Assembly (NCBI GenBank): GCA_040901795.1
Contig: JBBDYH010000150.1
Location: forward strand, 1 to 64,000
Reading direction: 5' to 3'
Source of the DNA: JBBDYH01 sp040901795
Lineage (GTDB): Bacteria > Planctomycetota > Planctomycetia > Pirellulales > JALHPA01
Length of the DNA stretch: 64,000 nucleotides
In this document: positions 62,223 to 64,000 of the stretch, piece by piece
How the letters are laid out: each line of letters starts with the position of its first letter
Numbering within the stretch: the stretch's first letter is position 1
Notes under the pieces: model-generated
What the model was told of the DNA's origin: nothing
Database searches by the model: none
The model's input: only the letters and a program-made list of their open reading frames with translations
Program-made: the position numbers and the translations under genes

Positions 62223-62783
62223 TCAAATGACCTCTCCCCATTCTGGATCTTCCCAACCGGGACATGGATCGATTCCGCCCCAATCGATGTCGTACTCGCC
62301 CGCACTGACATACCGGTGAAACGAAGACCACGGCCAATCGCGAACGCGCGAAACCAACCGGTGCTTTCGCGGGTTCCAATGAACATAGTCCACGCACCGC
62401 TTTAGGTCTTCTTCATCGCGCACGGTATGTTCCCAATATCGTTTGTGCCACACGCCGCGATACCGATGCTTCTCCCGTGATTCGGATTGCGAGAGCTCCC
62501 CTCCTCCGCCCGCTAACCAACTCTTCGTGAATTCCTCTTTGATTCTCATCCAACGCAGAGAGTATCGATCGTCGTTTAGAGGCAGAGTCCAAACCGAATG
62601 CCAATGGTCCGGAAGTAAGACAATTGCTACAAGTTCGAACGGGTGATCGTGGCGAACAGTTTCAATCGCATCCCTGAGACAACGACGACCTAAATCCATC
62701 GTCAGGATTGGCTGGCGCCGATACGAGATGCAGGTGAAGAAGAAAGTGCCGCCTGGCACATAGTTCCTGCGGTAATTCGGCAT
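62223..62783 (-). CDS. REP-associated tyrosine transposase (RAYT), type C
   Basis: A 186-residue Y1-type RAYT, starting MPNYRRNYVPGGTFFFTCIS with GGAG just upstream. The HUH site is LPDHWH (His60, His62) and the probable nucleophile is Tyr133 in VDYVHWNPRKHRLV, followed by WPWSSFHRYV. This form is closest to the classical RAYT group found in proteobacteria and is clearly different from types A and B in this window. It lies precisely between two identical-type repeat pairs. Confidence 0.95.
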   Translation of the reverse strand: MPNYRRNYVPGGTFFFTCISYRRQPILTMDLGRRCLRDAIETVRHDHPFELVAIVLLPDHWHSVWTLPLNDDRYSLRWMRIKEEFTKSWLAGGGGELSQSESREKHRYRGVWHKRYWEHTVRDEEDLKRCVDYVHWNPRKHRLVSRVRDWPWSSFHRYVSAGEYDIDWGGIDPCPGWEDPEWGEVI

Positions 62784-62801
62784 CGAACTCCTCACGCAAA
62801 T

Positions 62802-62909
62802 GTAGGGTGGGACAAGGCCGCCGCGGCCGCCGGCCCACCATTCTGTTCTTCCACGCTTTGCTGCACAATGGTGGGCCTGCGCTCGCTGCGCGAGCTGGTC
62901 CCACCCTAC
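62802..62909. repeat. REP pair, family C, upstream side of RAYT C
   Basis: The outer arms GTAGGGTGGGACAAGGCCG and GAGCTGGTCCCACCCTAC and inner CCGGCCCACCATT and AATGGTGGGCC match the copy at 62117-62219. It starts 18 bases from the RAYT start codon and includes the TAG stop of the metallohydrolase gene. Confidence 0.94.
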
Positions 62910-64000
62910 CGCGTGCGCGCCACTTCACTCGCCCGCCAGGCTGCGAAGAATTCGGTGAAGCCGGTTTCGACGTGCGGGCCGGCTTGATTGACGGCCGCGC
63001 GGATGTCGGCGGAGTCGAGTGAGACACCTTGCGCTTGCAGCAGACCGGCCGCTTGAATGGCAACGGCCTGGTCATACCCAGCCAGGGCCCGGACAACGTC
63101 GGCCGCGCGGCCGTCGTGCTTTTCCACGAGCCGCTTGGCATACTCGAAGGCGCTCGTGCGCTGGCCATCGCCGTCGGCGTCGAACCAAATGGCGCCGGTC
63201 GAACCGATCACGCGGCGCTCAACGACTGGCGACATGGCCTGATATGGCTTGGCGATCGGCCAATAGAGCGCTTTCACCCCGGGTCCCGTGGCGACGGCGA
63301 CGAGATGCACATCGTGGTTGAACCGGGGCAGCTTCCACTCGCCGCTCCACTTCATGCCGCCGCGGCCGTTGTCCCGAATTGCGGCTTCACGAATCGCAAC
63401 GCCATTCGCGTACAGCGTCACTTTATCGGCGGTTGTCCAGCTCGGTCCCAAGACGCGAACCGCAACCTGCGCTGCGTCGCTCGCCAGAGCAATGTCACCT
63501 GGCCCGTACTTGTCGTCGATCGTCATCTCGACTAAGAGTCCGCAACTCACGAGCACGCGCCCCGCCAGAAAGTTCCGCACCGCTTCGTTCACGTCGATCT
63601 CGCCCGGTTGGTCATCGCGGCAACGGATGTACGTCCGCGCTTGCCCGACGATGAAGCGGCTCACGTCGTGCGAATCGCTCGCTCCGACCGGAGTGAACAG
63701 CGCGCCGCGGTTGAGTAACGAAAACCAATCGCGATATGTCTGCATGACGTCGGTCTGCTGAGCGCCCGAGTTAACCAGCTCGACCGCTTTCGCCCGCATC
63801 AGCCAATCGGCGGCATTCTCGCCACTCGCCGCATTGTGCCGCTCCGCGCCGAACGGCCGAAAGCCGCTGTGCACGTCGCGGGGGTGGTTGAGCACAATTA
63901 CTTTGGCGCTCGTCCGCACCGCAATGCTGTCCAGAATCCCGTTGCCGTCCTTGAGCTGAAACTCGGGTATCGCCGCATCCTTGGCGACGGGAAAGATATT
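62906..64000 (-). CDS. CehA/McbA family metallohydrolase, partial (5' end beyond window)
   Basis: The open frame runs to the right edge of the window, so the N-terminal part is missing; 364 codons are visible. The part seen has VIVLNHPRDVHSGFRPFGAERHN, PVGASDSHDVSRFIVGQARTY and an Ig-like C-terminal region (VRVLGPSWTTADKVTLYANG), as in PHP-type CehA/McbA hydrolases. The histidine and aspartate residues of NHPRD and SDSHD fit metal ligands. The substrate is unknown. The stop codon is formed by the adjoining family C repeat. A GTG at 63919 is an internal codon, not the start. Confidence 0.85.
   Translation of the reverse strand, partial: NIFPVAKDAAIPEFQLKDGNGILDSIAVRTSAKVIVLNHPRDVHSGFRPFGAERHNAASGENAADWLMRAKAVELVNSGAQQTDVMQTYRDWFSLLNRGALFTPVGASDSHDVSRFIVGQARTYIRCRDDQPGEIDVNEAVRNFLAGRVLVSCGLLVEMTIDDKYGPGDIALASDAAQVAVRVLGPSWTTADKVTLYANGVAIREAAIRDNGRGGMKWSGEWKLPRFNHDVHLVAVATGPGVKALYWPIAKPYQAMSPVVERRVIGSTGAIWFDADGDGQRTSAFEYAKRLVEKHDGRAADVVRALAGYDQAVAIQAAGLLQAQGVSLDSADIRAAVNQAGPHVETGFTEFFAAWRASEVARTR

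Larger units (their letters stand above)
62117..62909. mobile_element. RAYT-REP unit C (REPtron-like)
   Basis: A RAYT gene bracketed by two copies of the same paired repeat: 62117-62219 and 62802-62909. The unit is 793 bases long. The ends of the unit coincide with the ends of both neighbouring genes, and the right end supplies the stop codon of the metallohydrolase gene. This is consistent with insertion of the whole unit between two genes. No target-site duplication was sought beyond what is visible. Confidence 0.8.

Noticed and set aside
1..64000. tRNA or rRNA genes
   Set aside because: I looked for T-loop-like GGTTCGA motifs with fitting stems in the spacers and found none that fold as a tRNA; no rRNA-like stretch is present.

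Overview
The window looks like a chromosomal stretch of a planctomycete, most likely a Pirellulales-type bacterium. The grounds are protein families typical of that phylum: two operons pairing a DUF1592-type cytochrome c protein with a DUF1552 Tat protein, two DUF1559 pseudopilin-like proteins, a sulfatase, a PEP-CTERM HAF-repeat protein, PPC-domain and NPFG-rich secreted proteins, and a DUF433/DUF5615 pair. A 10-N assembly gap shows it comes from a draft or metagenomic scaffold.

Layout. 0-9.5 kb, minus strand: a merged str-S10 ribosomal operon (rpsL-rpsG-fusA // rpsJ-rplC-rplD-rplW-rplB-rpsS-rplV). About 2.2 kb between fusA and rpsJ hold a duplicated fusA 3' fragment, a small antitoxin-like gene on the other strand and a PEP-CTERM HAF-repeat gene; no tuf is present there. 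9.7-19.3 kb: cutA, a thioredoxin, a FAH-family hydrolase, an alpha/beta hydrolase, a secreted TPR protein, pyrE, a LysM/L,D-transpeptidase-like protein without its cysteine, and a response regulator. 19.4-31.3 kb: two DUF1559 genes, a 2-oxoacid decarboxylase plus ALDH7-like dehydrogenase pair, a His-rich secreted protein behind a sigma-54-like promoter, a redoxin/cytochrome/copper-monooxygenase-like fusion and an amidohydrolase. 31.8-48.2 kb: DUF1592-DUF1552 operon 1, a DUF433/DUF5615 toxin-antitoxin-like pair, a GH-like protein with a PPC protein, an NPFG-repeat TPR protein, an MFS exporter, aroB and a sulfatase. 48.4-57.8 kb: a dense signalling block with an HD-GYP response regulator, two transmembrane histidine kinases, two REC-kinase hybrids, one single-domain regulator and one FixJ-like regulator. 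57.9-64 kb: DUF1592-DUF1552 operon 2, a RAYT transposase unit, and the C-terminal part of a CehA/McbA-like metallohydrolase cut by the window edge.

The most striking structure is repetitive. At least eleven families of short palindromic intergenic repeats (REP-like) occupy the intergenic spaces, including those inside the ribosomal operon. Three divergent REP-associated tyrosine transposases (RAYTs at 16.2, 28.2 and 62.2 kb) are each immediately flanked by a different repeat family, and members of the same family recur elsewhere in the window. This looks like three independent REP/RAYT systems side by side. The repeats often abut or supply start and stop codons of host genes, and one repeat is read in frame inside its own RAYT gene. 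The individual components are known classes; their density, pairing and gene-end overlap are what merit follow-up.
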